From NCBI RefSeq assembly GCF_016735495.2, contig NZ_JAERQY020000001.1, positions 248,001-312,000 on the forward strand: a DNA stretch of 64,000 nucleotides, written 5' to 3'. The translations under genes were made by a program, and so were the position numbers. The notes below the pieces were generated by a model. That model was not told where the DNA came from. It saw only the letters and a program-made list of their open reading frames with translations, and searched no databases. The DNA is from Lysobacter sp. MMG2 (GTDB lineage Bacteria > Pseudomonadota > Gammaproteobacteria > Xanthomonadales > Xanthomonadaceae). Positions 53,943-61,335 of the stretch are shown here, piece by piece. Within the stretch, counting starts at the first letter, position 1; the number at the start of each line of letters is the position of its first letter.

Positions 53943-54422
53943 ATGAATCCCGTCCGTCGCCGTCGTCTGCTCTGGGTCATCGCCCTGGTCGTGGCCGCCG
54001 GCATCGCCACCGCGCTGGTCGCGATGGCCCTGCAGCGCAACATCGCCTACCTCTACACGCCCAGCGAAGTGCTGCGCGGCGAAGCCGGCGGGCACGCGCG
54101 CTTCCGACTGGGCGGCATGGTCGCCGCCGATTCGTTCAAGCGCGCGCCCGGCTCGCTGGAGGCCAGCTTCCTCGTCGACGACGGCGACGCGAAGATGCCC
54201 GTGCGCTACACCGGCATCCTGCCCGACCTGTTCCGCGAGAAGCAGGCCGTGGTCGCCACCGGTCGCATGGAAGGCGGCGTGTTCGTGGCCGAGCAGATCC
54301 TCGCCAAGCACGACGAGAACTACATGCCCAAGGAAGTCGCCGACAAGATGGGCATGGCGCACAAGAAGCACGACGTGGCGGCGCCCGGCGGCGTCGCACC
54401 CGCCGCGCAGGAAGCCAAGTAA
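53943..54422 (+). CDS. ccmE: Heme chaperone CcmE
   Basis: A periplasmic heme carrier anchored by an N-terminal helix ([25 protein letters not shown]), 159 residues. An OB-fold domain ([69 protein letters not shown]) follows, with the covalent heme-binding His123 and Tyr127 in HDENY. It starts at ATG 53943; a GTG at 53934 would add three residues. It is followed immediately by ccmF, whose GTG starts directly after this stop. Confidence 0.96.
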   Translation: MNPVRRRRLLWVIALVVAAGIATALVAMALQRNIAYLYTPSEVLRGEAGGHARFRLGGMVAADSFKRAPGSLEASFLVDDGDAKMPVRYTGILPDLFREKQAVVATGRMEGGVFVAEQILAKHDENYMPKEVADKMGMAHKKHDVAAPGGVAPAAQEAK

Positions 54423-56390
54423 GTGCTGGGCGAGATCGGGCAGATCGCGCTGATCCTGGCGCTGCTGGTGGCCGTGCTGCAGGCGGCGCTGCCGCTGGCC
54501 GGCGCGCAGCGCGGCGTGGCACCGTGGATGGCGGTGGCGCGACCGGCCGCGTACGCGCAGCTGGCGCTGGTGGCCTTCGCGTTCGTCATTCTCACGCACG
54601 GCTTCGTGACGCAGGACTTCTCGCTGCGCTATGTCGCCGAGAACAGCAATTCCCTGCTGCCGTTGATGTACCGCTACACCGCCGTGTGGGGCGCGCACGA
54701 AGGTTCGCTGCTGCTGTGGGTGCTGATCCTGGCGCTGTGGACCGGCGCCGTCGCACGTTTCTCGCGCAGCCTGCCGGAGACCGTGGTCGCGCGCGTGCTG
54801 GGCGTGATGGGGCTGGTGAGCGTGGGCTTCCTCGCCTTCCTGATCTTCACCAGCAACCCGTTCCTGCGCCTGCTGCCCGCCGCCGCGGAAGGCCGCGACC
54901 TGAACCCGCTGCTGCAGGACCCGGGCATGATCATCCACCCGCCGATGCAGTACGTCGGTTACGTGGGCTTCGCCGTGCCGTTCGCCTTCGCCATCGCCGC
55001 GCTGCTCGACGGGAAGATCGATTCGCGCTGGCTGCGCTGGACGCGCCCCTGGACCAACGTCGCCTGGGCGTTCCTGACGCTGGGCATCGCGCTGGGTTCG
55101 TGGTGGGCGTATTACGAACTGGGCTGGGGCGGCTGGTGGTTCTGGGATCCGGTCGAGAACGCCAGCTTCATGCCGTGGCTCGCTGGCGCGGCGCTGCTGC
55201 ATTCCCAGGCCGTGACGGAAAAGCGCGGCAGCTTCCGCGGCTGGACGCTGCTGCTGGCCATCGCCGCGTTCTCGCTGTCGCTGCTGGGCACCTTCCTGGT
55301 GCGTTCGGGCGTGCTGACCAGCGTGCACTCCTTCGCGTCCGACCCGGCGCGCGGTCTGTTCATCCTGATCTTCCTCGGCATCGTCGTCGGCGGCTCGCTG
55401 CTGCTGTATGCGTTGAAGGCGCCGTCCATCGACGAAGCCGGCAAGCCGTTCGAGGTCAGCTCGCGCGAGACGCTGCTGCTGGCCAACAACCTGCTGCTGA
55501 CCACCGCCTGCGCGATGGTGCTGCTGGGCACGCTCTACCCGTTGCTCGCCGACGCGCTGAACCTGGGCAAGATCTCGGTCGGCCCGCCGTACTTCGCGCT
55601 GATGTTCACCTTGCTGATGGCGCCGCTGGTGCTGTTGCTGCCGTTCGGGCCGATCACGCGCTGGCAGCGCGAGCAGGCGTCCAAGCCGCTGGCGATGCTG
55701 CTGCCGTGGGCGGTGCTCGCGATCGTGTTGGCCGTCGTCGCGTATTTCATGGCACCGCAGGGGCCGGTGAAAGTCGCCGCCGGTGTGTTCGGTGCGGCGT
55801 GGGTGCTGTTCGGCACGGCGCGATTCGTGTGGACGCGCGTACGCAGCCAGACGACGGGCCAGCGCTTCACCGCAGAAATGCTCGGCATGACGCTCGCCCA
55901 CTTCGGTGTCGCCGTGTTCCTCGTCGGCGCGCTGTTGACCGAAGGCCTGACGACGCAGCGCGAGCTGGCGGTCGCGCCGGGCCAGACCGTCGAACTGGGC
56001 CGCTACTCGTTCCGCTTCGACGGCGCCGCGCATTCGCAGGGCCCGAACTACGAAGCCGATCGCGGCACCGTCACCGTGTTCGAAAACGACAAGCCGTTGA
56101 CCGTGATGCATCCGGAAAAGCGCGCCTACGCCAGCGGCGGCCAGGTGATGACCGAGGCGGCCATCGCGCGCGGTTTCACGCGTGATCTGTACGTCGCGCT
56201 GGGCGAACCGCTCGGCGGCGATACCTGGGCCCTGCGCGTGCATATCAAGCCGTTCGTGCGCTGGGTCTGGGCCGGCGCGCTGCTGATGATGCTGGGCGGG
56301 CTGGTGACCGCGACGGACAAGCGCTTCCGCCGCACCGCCACCGCAGCCGACACGGTGCCCGCGAACGAACCGACCCCGGAGCCTGCGTGA
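54423..56390 (+). CDS. ccmF: Cytochrome c-type heme lyase CcmF
   Basis: The large membrane subunit of the heme lyase that attaches heme to apocytochrome c. It is 655 residues with about 15 TM segments. The WWD domain GWGGWWFWDPVENASFMPWL is at ~residues 233-252, flanked by conserved histidines (GAHEGSLLLW, ALLHSQAVTEKRG). The GTG start at 54423 follows the ccmE stop without a gap, and its stop overlaps the ccmG ATG (TGATG). The C-terminal soluble part (AHSQGPNYEADRGTVTVF) is periplasmic. Confidence 0.96.
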   Translation: MLGEIGQIALILALLVAVLQAALPLAGAQRGVAPWMAVARPAAYAQLALVAFAFVILTHGFVTQDFSLRYVAENSNSLLPLMYRYTAVWGAHEGSLLLWVLILALWTGAVARFSRSLPETVVARVLGVMGLVSVGFLAFLIFTSNPFLRLLPAAAEGRDLNPLLQDPGMIIHPPMQYVGYVGFAVPFAFAIAALLDGKIDSRWLRWTRPWTNVAWAFLTLGIALGSWWAYYELGWGGWWFWDPVENASFMPWLAGAALLHSQAVTEKRGSFRGWTLLLAIAAFSLSLLGTFLVRSGVLTSVHSFASDPARGLFILIFLGIVVGGSLLLYALKAPSIDEAGKPFEVSSRETLLLANNLLLTTACAMVLLGTLYPLLADALNLGKISVGPPYFALMFTLLMAPLVLLLPFGPITRWQREQASKPLAMLLPWAVLAIVLAVVAYFMAPQGPVKVAAGVFGAAWVLFGTARFVWTRVRSQTTGQRFTAEMLGMTLAHFGVAVFLVGALLTEGLTTQRELAVAPGQTVELGRYSFRFDGAAHSQGPNYEADRGTVTVFENDKPLTVMHPEKRAYASGGQVMTEAAIARGFTRDLYVALGEPLGGDTWALRVHIKPFVRWVWAGALLMMLGGLVTATDKRFRRTATAADTVPANEPTPEPA

Positions 56391-56983
56391 TGAGCGAATC
56401 CCCGCCCAACAGCGACGCAACGCGCAACCGCTCTTCGACGATGCGCTGGATTCCGCTGGCGATCGTCGCCGCGCTCGGCGTCCTGCTCTTCGCCGGCGTG
56501 ATGCTCAGCCGCAATCCGAACCGCGAGGCCCTGCCCTCGCCACTGATCGGCAAGCCCGCGCCCGCGTTCCGCCTGCCGGTGCTGCACGAACCCGGCCGCC
56601 TGGTCACCGACAAGGACCTGCGCGGCGCGCCGTATCTGCTCAACGTCTGGGGCAGCTGGTGCCCGGCCTGCCGCGACGAGCACCCGGTGCTCACGCGTTT
56701 CGCCGAGACCAAGCGCCTGCGCGTGGTCGGCTTCAACTGGAAGGACGAGCACGCCGACGCGATGCGCTGGCTGGAACAGTTCGGCAATCCGTATTTCATG
56801 GTCCTCACCGACTACGAGGGCAAGGCCGCGATCGACTGGGGCATCTACGGCGCGCCGGAGACCTTCCTGGTCGATGCCGGCGGCACAATCCGCTGGAAGT
56901 ACGTCGGCCCACTTACCGACGCGGTGATCCAAAACGAGCTGCTGCCGCAGATCGCGCGGCTCGACGCGGGCAAGCCGCTGTGA
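56390..56983 (+). CDS. ccmG: Periplasmic thiol:disulfide oxidoreductase CcmG/DsbE
   Basis: A membrane-anchored thioredoxin-like protein that keeps apocytochrome CXXCH thiols reduced. It is 197 residues with one N-terminal TM (MRWIPLAIVAALGVLLFAGVML) and the thioredoxin domain LLNVWGSWCPACRDEHPVL; the active-site Cys91-Pro-Ala-Cys94 pair is typical (WCPxC). FGNPYFMVLTDYEGKAAIDWGIYGAPETFLVDAGG is also characteristic. The ATG at 56390 overlaps the ccmF stop; an in-frame GTG just before it is less likely. Confidence 0.95.
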   Translation: MSESPPNSDATRNRSSTMRWIPLAIVAALGVLLFAGVMLSRNPNREALPSPLIGKPAPAFRLPVLHEPGRLVTDKDLRGAPYLLNVWGSWCPACRDEHPVLTRFAETKRLRVVGFNWKDEHADAMRWLEQFGNPYFMVLTDYEGKAAIDWGIYGAPETFLVDAGGTIRWKYVGPLTDAVIQNELLPQIARLDAGKPL

Positions 56984-57432
56984 TGCGCGCGCTGCTGCTC
57001 GCCTTCGCGCTCATGCTGGGCACCGGCTCCGCGCTCGCGCAGGTCGCCACCGACGCCTCGCCACTCACCTTCACCGGCACGGCCGAGGAGAAGCGCTTCC
57101 ACGCGCTGGTCAGCGAACTGCGCTGCGTGATGTGCCAGAACCAGTCGCTGGCCGATTCCAACGCGCAGATCGCGGTGGACCTGCGTCGCGAAGTGCTGCA
57201 ACTGATGCGCCAGGGCAAGAGCGACGCGGAGATCAAGGACTTCCTGGTGGCGCGTTACGGCGAGTTCGTGCTGTACCGCCCGCAGGTGGAAAGCAAGACG
57301 TGGCTGCTGTGGTTCGGCCCGGCGGTGGTCCTGCTGGCGGGCGGCTTCATCGTGGCCGGCGCGGTTCGCCACCGCTCGCGCCGCTCGGCAACGACGACGC
57401 CCGACGAACGCAACGAAGTGCAGGAGTGGTGA
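56983..57432 (+). CDS. ccmH: Cytochrome c maturation protein CcmH (CcmL-type)
   Basis: A membrane-anchored apocytochrome thiol reductase partner. It is 149 residues with signal peptide LLLAFALMLGTGSALAQ, the LRCVMCQNQSLADSNAQIAVDLRREV motif with redox Cys48 and Cys51, and a C-terminal TM helix (LLWFGPAVVLLAGGFIVAGAV). It starts at ATG 56983, overlapping the ccmG stop (TGATG); its own stop overlaps the ccmI ATG. It corresponds to the short N-terminal CcmH half of E. coli, with the TPR half encoded separately. Confidence 0.95.
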   Translation: MRALLLAFALMLGTGSALAQVATDASPLTFTGTAEEKRFHALVSELRCVMCQNQSLADSNAQIAVDLRREVLQLMRQGKSDAEIKDFLVARYGEFVLYRPQVESKTWLLWFGPAVVLLAGGFIVAGAVRHRSRRSATTTPDERNEVQEW

Positions 57433-58451
57433 TGAGCGGTGCGATGTGGGGTTTCGTGATCGCCGGCCTGGTGCTGGCCGTGCTGACGCTCACCTACGTG
57501 CTGCGACCGCTGTGGCGCACGCGCCGCGTCGCAGGCGTCGCGGTCATCGTGGGGCTGACGCTGGCGACGGCGCTGGCCTACCTCGCCGTCGGTACGCCCA
57601 CTGCGCTGGACTTCGCGCAGCGTCGCGCGCCCGAGACGCTGGCCGACGCCATCGCGCAACTGGAAGCCGAACTCAAGCGCGATCCGAACCAGGTCGAAGG
57701 CTGGCGCCTGCTCGGCCGCGCGTATGTCGCCGAAGGCAATGCCGCCAAGGCCGCCGACGCGCTCGCGCGTGCGGTGAAGCTGGTGCCGGACGATCCGGAC
57801 CTGCTGGCCGAAGCCGCCGAGATGCGCGCCCTCGCCGCGCCGGAGCGCCGTTTCGACGCGCAGGGCGTAGCGATGCTGCGCCAGGCGATCGAACTTCAAC
57901 CCATGCATCAGCGCGCGCGCTGGTTCCTCGGCATCGCGCAGCGTCAGGCCGCGCAACCGGCCGAAGCGGCGAAGACCTGGGAGCCGCTGCTCGCCATCGT
58001 CGATGCGGCGGCCGCGGCACCGCTGCGCGCGCAGATCGACGCCGCGCGCGCCGAGGCCGGACTGTCGCCGCTGCCGCCGTCGGCGACGCCTGCTGCGTCG
58101 GCGCACGCACAGGGCGGCCTCACCGTGAAGGTAACCATCGCGCCCGAACTGGCTGCGAAGGTGCCGGCGAACGCGAGCCTGTTCGTGATCGCGCGCCAGG
58201 CCGGCGGCCCGCCGATGCCGGTTGCCGTCGAGAAGCTGCCGGCGACGGATTTCCCGCGTGAAGTCGTGCTCGACGACGGCGACAGCCCGATGCCGACGAT
58301 GAAGCTCTCGCAGCTGGATCAGGTCGAAGTGCTCGCGCGCATCTCGGCCAGCGGAAATGCGATGCCGCAGCCGGGCGACCTGGAAGCGAAGGCGAAGCCG
58401 TCGGGCAAGTCCGGCGCGATCGAACTGGTGATCGATCAGGTTCGTCCTTGA
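57432..58451 (+). CDS. ccmI: Cytochrome c biogenesis TPR protein CcmI
   Basis: A membrane protein that binds apocytochrome c C-termini. It is 339 residues with two N-terminal TM segments (WGFVIAGLVLAVLTLTYVLRPLW and VAVIVGLTLATALAYLAVG), TPR repeats at ~residues 70-190 (VEGWRLLGRAYVAEGNAAKAADALARAVKL...RARWFLGIAQRQ), and a C-terminal beta-rich domain (LTVKVTIAPELAAKVPANASLFVIAR...DLEAKAKPSGKSGAIELVIDQVRP). The start overlaps the ccmH stop. It is the last gene of the ccm operon, and a repeat-filled gap follows. Confidence 0.94.
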   Translation: MSGAMWGFVIAGLVLAVLTLTYVLRPLWRTRRVAGVAVIVGLTLATALAYLAVGTPTALDFAQRRAPETLADAIAQLEAELKRDPNQVEGWRLLGRAYVAEGNAAKAADALARAVKLVPDDPDLLAEAAEMRALAAPERRFDAQGVAMLRQAIELQPMHQRARWFLGIAQRQAAQPAEAAKTWEPLLAIVDAAAAAPLRAQIDAARAEAGLSPLPPSATPAASAHAQGGLTVKVTIAPELAAKVPANASLFVIARQAGGPPMPVAVEKLPATDFPREVVLDDGDSPMPTMKLSQLDQVEVLARISASGNAMPQPGDLEAKAKPSGKSGAIELVIDQVRP

Positions 58452-58783
58452 TGTTCAGCCCCTCTCCCGATGGGAGAGCGGCTGGGTGAGGTCGGCGGAG
58501 CACTCCGTGCAGTGGACGTCTGTGCAGGAGCCGTCATTCCCGCGAAGGCGGGGGCTTTCGGGCCGCCGAAGGGCGGCACTCTCCAAGGCTCCGCGGGCGC
58601 TCCGCTTTCCGAAGCGCGTGATGCCTTCACAGTTGGATCCCCGCCTTCGCGGGGGATGACGGCATGACGCGGATTGGGTGAGTCCCGACAGGGCTCACAG
58701 AACCTCGAAGGTTCCCGCACGTGGAACGCTCGACCTCCATCTCCACCGATGCCGATCCGCGCCCTGCCCGTTAAGCTTGCCCC
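58452..58783. repeat. Gap with dispersed inverted repeat between ccmI and SST gene
   Basis: No gene. The inverted pair is 58531-58553 (CCGTCATTCCCGCGAAGGCG...) and 58635-58662 (GGATCCCCGCCTTCGCGGGG...ACGG), with an internal GCCGCC-GAAG-GGCGGC hairpin at 58562-58577. A TCTCCC palindrome at 58457-58475 follows the ccmI stop. The right end, up to 58783, holds the likely SST promoter (see 58772). Confidence 0.75.
58772..58777 (+). promoter_or_regulatory. Candidate -10 (TAAGCT) for a leaderless SST transcript
   Basis: TAAGCT matches TANNNT and ends 6 nt before the ATG at 58784. No Shine-Dalgarno sequence is seen upstream of the start. If used, transcription would begin at or next to the ATG. Confidence 0.4.
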
Positions 58784-59917
58784 ATGACCGAATTCATCCC
58801 CCCCGGCACCCGCTGGTTCGACCTGCCCTCCCCGTTCCCGATGAAACGCGGCGGCGAACTGCAGGGCGCGCGCGTGGCTTTCGAAACCTGGGGCACGCTC
58901 AACGCCGCGCGCGACAACGCAGTGCTCATCGTCACCGGTCTCTCGCCCGATGCGCACGCGGCCAGCAACGAAGCCAATCCGGAAGCCGGATGGTGGGAAG
59001 CGATGATCGGCCCCGGCAAGCCGATCGACAGCGACCGCTGGTTCGTGATCTGCGTGAATTCGCTGGGCAGTTGCAAGGGTTCCACGGGTCCGGCGTCGAT
59101 CAACCCGATCACAGGCGACCTGTATCGCCTCGACTTCCCCGACCTGTCGGTGGAAGACGGCGCCGACGCCTCGGCGCACCTCGTGCGCGGCCTGGGCATC
59201 GAGCATCTGGCCTGCCTCATCGGCAATTCAATGGGCGGCATGACGGCGCTGGCGTTCCTGCTGCGGCATCCGGGCCTGGCGCGCAACCACATCAACATTT
59301 CCGGCGCGGCGAAGGCATTGCCGTTCTCCATCGCGATCCGCTCGCTGCAACGCGAGGCGATCCGCCTGGACCCGAACTGGAACCACGGCCAGTACGACGA
59401 CGCGCACTACCCCGAATCGGGCATGCGCATGGCGCGCAAGCTGGGCGTGATCACTTACCGCTCCGCGCTGGAGTGGGACGGCCGCTTCGGCCGCGTGCGG
59501 CTGGATTCCGATCGCGCGGACGAAGATCCGTTCGGACTGGAGTTCGAGGTCGAAAGCTATCTGGAAGGCCACGCGCGCCGTTTCGTGCGCCGGTTCGACC
59601 CCAACTGCTACCTCTATCTCAGCCGCTCGATGGACTGGTTCGACATCGGCGAATACGGCGGCGGGCTGGCCAGCATCCGGCTGGAGAAGGCGCTGGCGAT
59701 CGGCGTGCACACCGACATCCTGTTCCCGTTGCAGCAGCAGGAGGAAATCGCCGACGGCCTTCGTGCCGGTGGCACGGAAGCGACCTTCCTGCCGCTGCCC
59801 TCGCCGCAGGGGCATGACGCGTTTCTGGTGGACATCGCCCGGTTCGGACCCGCCGTCGCGGACTTCCTGAACGCACTGCAGGCGCCCTCGGAGGGCGCGC
59901 GTACCGACGAGGATTGA
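58784..59917 (+). CDS. MetX-fold acyltransferase, serine O-succinyltransferase type
   Basis: An alpha/beta-hydrolase acyltransferase of 377 residues. In xanthomonads this MetX subgroup (starts MTEFIPPGTR..., LPSPFPMKRGG) is assigned as succinyl-CoA:serine O-succinyltransferase in cysteine synthesis rather than homoserine acetyltransferase. The catalytic triad is Ser149 (GNSMGG), Asp311 (GVHTDILFP) and His344 (PQGHDAF). The segments LGSCKGSTGPASINP and RMARKLGVITYRSALEW are conserved across the subgroup. Assignment of serine over homoserine rests on family recall, not on a residue test done here. The cysteine dioxygenase gene follows at 47 bp. The start has no SD but a close -10-like TAAGCT. 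Confidence 0.85.
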   Translation: MTEFIPPGTRWFDLPSPFPMKRGGELQGARVAFETWGTLNAARDNAVLIVTGLSPDAHAASNEANPEAGWWEAMIGPGKPIDSDRWFVICVNSLGSCKGSTGPASINPITGDLYRLDFPDLSVEDGADASAHLVRGLGIEHLACLIGNSMGGMTALAFLLRHPGLARNHINISGAAKALPFSIAIRSLQREAIRLDPNWNHGQYDDAHYPESGMRMARKLGVITYRSALEWDGRFGRVRLDSDRADEDPFGLEFEVESYLEGHARRFVRRFDPNCYLYLSRSMDWFDIGEYGGGLASIRLEKALAIGVHTDILFPLQQQEEIADGLRAGGTEATFLPLPSPQGHDAFLVDIARFGPAVADFLNALQAPSEGARTDED

Positions 59918-59950
59918 TGCGACGCAAGAAAGTGCGCGCCGGGGCCGCGA

Positions 59951-59956
59951 TAGAAT
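59951..59956 (+). promoter_or_regulatory. Candidate -10 (TAGAAT) for a leaderless cysteine dioxygenase transcript
   Basis: TAGAAT lies 7 nt upstream of the ATG at 59964, in the GATAGAATCGCCCCC context, with no SD sequence. The SST gene upstream shows the same layout. Confidence 0.4.
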
Positions 59957-59963
59957 CGCCCCC

Positions 59964-60560
59964 ATGAACGCCACCGACACGCTTCCCGACTTCGACTTCC
60001 CCGGCCACGACAAGCTGGTCGCCGCCATCGACGCCGCCGTGAGCCACGGCGACGAACACGCGGTCACCAGCGCGCTGCGCACCACGCTGTGCAGCATGAT
60101 CCGCGACCGCGACGTGCGCCTGCCGGAGTGCGTGCACGAACCCATCACCGACCACTACGCCCGCCGCGAGCTCTATCGCAGCCGCGAGCACGGCTACAGC
60201 GTGGTCGCGATGACCTGGGGCCCCGGCCAGGGCACGCCGGTGCACGACCACAGCGGCCTGTGGTGCGTGGAAGGCGTGTGGGACGGCGAGCTCGAAATCA
60301 CCCAGTACGAACTGCTCGAACGCGAAGGCGAGCGTTTCCGCTTCCGCGCCACCGGCGGCATGCACGCCGGCCCGGGCAGCGCCGGCAGCCTGATCCCGCC
60401 GCACGAGTACCACACGATCCGCAACGCCAGCGACGACGCCGTCGCCGTGTCGCTGCACATCTACAAGGCGCCGATGGAATCGTGCGCGACCTTCATGCCC
60501 GAGCAGGGCGAATGGTTCTCGCGCGTCGCCAAGGTGCTGTGCACCGACGACGTCGACTGA
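59964..60560 (+). CDS. Cysteine dioxygenase-type thiol dioxygenase
   Basis: A mononuclear non-heme iron cupin of 198 residues. The iron-binding pattern is VHDHSGLWCVEGVWDGELEITQYELLE (His-X-His near residue 95) with a third His in GSLIPPHEYHTIRNAS, and the VSLHIYKAPMESC tail. The family includes cysteine dioxygenase and 3-mercaptopropionate dioxygenase; which thiol is used cannot be told here. It is 47 bp after the cysteine-pathway acyltransferase, which suggests linked sulfur amino acid metabolism. Cytosolic. Confidence 0.88.
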   Translation: MNATDTLPDFDFPGHDKLVAAIDAAVSHGDEHAVTSALRTTLCSMIRDRDVRLPECVHEPITDHYARRELYRSREHGYSVVAMTWGPGQGTPVHDHSGLWCVEGVWDGELEITQYELLEREGERFRFRATGGMHAGPGSAGSLIPPHEYHTIRNASDDAVAVSLHIYKAPMESCATFMPEQGEWFSRVAKVLCTDDVD

Positions 60561-60650
60561 GCCTCGCGCCACAGTCCTGACCTTCGGCACCTTGGCCGCG
60601 ACGCCCCGCGGCAGTAGCGTGGGCGCTCCCGACGACAGGAGCGCCCACGC

Positions 60651-61109
60651 GTGCTGATCGATTTCGTCCTTGCTTCCCTGCACCACCTGCTCGTCTTCGG
60701 CCTCATCGCCATGCTGGTGGCCGAAGCCAGCCTGCTGCGCGGCACGCTCGACCGCCAGGTCCTGCAACGTCTGGCCGGCATCGACATGGGCTACGGCATC
60801 TGCGCGATGCTGCTGATCGTGGTCGGCATCGCGCGCGTGGCGTTCGGCATCAAGGGCCACGATTTCCACCTGCACAACCCCTGGTTCCACGCCAAGGTGG
60901 GCGCCTTCTTGCTGGTCGGCCTGCTCTCGGTCCTGCCGACGGTGCGTTTCCTGCGCTGGCGCAAGGCGCTGGCGGCCAACCCCATCTATGTGCCCGACGC
61001 GGCGGAGATCGCCAAGCTGCGCGGCATCGTCCGCTTCGAACTGCTCCTGCTGGCGGCGATCTTCGTTCTGGCTGCGGCCATGGCCCGCCACGGCGGCCTG
61101 GGCCTTTAA
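60651..61109 (+). CDS. DUF2214 family membrane protein
   Basis: A 152-residue inner-membrane protein, four hydrophobic segments (VLASLHHLLVFGLIAMLVAEASLL, GYGICAMLLIVVGIARVAFG, FHAKVGAFLLVGLLSVLPTVRFL, FELLLLAAIFVLAAAMA). The HHLLVFG and LHNPWFHAKVGAFLL histidine-bearing segments match DUF2214. The GTG start at 60651 has an AGGAG about 10 nt upstream. It ends 43 bp before tRNA-Leu. Function unknown. Confidence 0.85.
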   Translation: MLIDFVLASLHHLLVFGLIAMLVAEASLLRGTLDRQVLQRLAGIDMGYGICAMLLIVVGIARVAFGIKGHDFHLHNPWFHAKVGAFLLVGLLSVLPTVRFLRWRKALAANPIYVPDAAEIAKLRGIVRFELLLLAAIFVLAAAMARHGGLGL

Positions 61110-61136
61110 CCGGCTGCCATCGACTCCGCCCTCGGC

Positions 61137-61142
61137 TATACT
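61137..61142 (+). promoter_or_regulatory. -10 element of tRNA-Leu
   Basis: TATACT lies 10 nt upstream of the mature tRNA 5' end. No clear -35 match was identified. Confidence 0.5.
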
Positions 61143-61152
61143 GCGCGCCCGC

Positions 61153-61236
61153 GCCGGAATGGCGGAATCGGTAGACGCAGCGGACTCAAAATCCGCCGCC
61201 CTTAAAAGCGTGTGGGTTCGAGTCCCACTTCCGGCA
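61153..61236 (+). tRNA. tRNA-Leu (anticodon CAA)
   Basis: An 84-nt gene with acceptor stem GCCGGAA/TTCCGGC plus discriminator A at 61236. The D-loop has GGTAGACGCA, the anticodon stem-loop is GCGGA-CTCAAAA-TCCGC giving CAA, there is a long class II variable arm, and the T-arm is GTGGG-TTCGAGT-CCCAC. CCA is not encoded. An integrase gene starts 100 bp downstream, so its 3' end is the probable attachment site. Confidence 0.97.
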
Positions 61237-61268
61237 TGCCGCGACCTTTCAGAGGTCGCAACCCCTTG

Positions 61269-61290
61269 AAGCCCTTGAAAACAGGGCTTT
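61269..61290 (+). terminator. Weak hairpin downstream of tRNA-Leu
   Basis: AAGCCCT-TGAAAAC-AGGGCTT followed by T then CGG. There is no real T-tract. Just upstream, GCGACCT/AGGTCGC (61241-61259) forms another hairpin. Either could end the tRNA transcript; they may belong to the integrated element's end. Confidence 0.35.
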
Positions 61291-61335
61291 CGGTGGGCAC
61301 GATGACCTAGCAGATGACCCAGCTAGTGACCTAAC

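Noticed and set aside
53370-56420. A 1016-codon minus-strand frame opposite ccmD-ccmF
   Set aside because: Shadow of the ccm genes; product is Gln/Arg/His-rich and non-homologous.
58676-58783. A possible SAM riboswitch before the MetX-like gene
   Set aside because: No conserved SAM-I/II/SAH core could be aligned in the short GC-rich leader, and a -10-like hexamer lies almost on the ATG.
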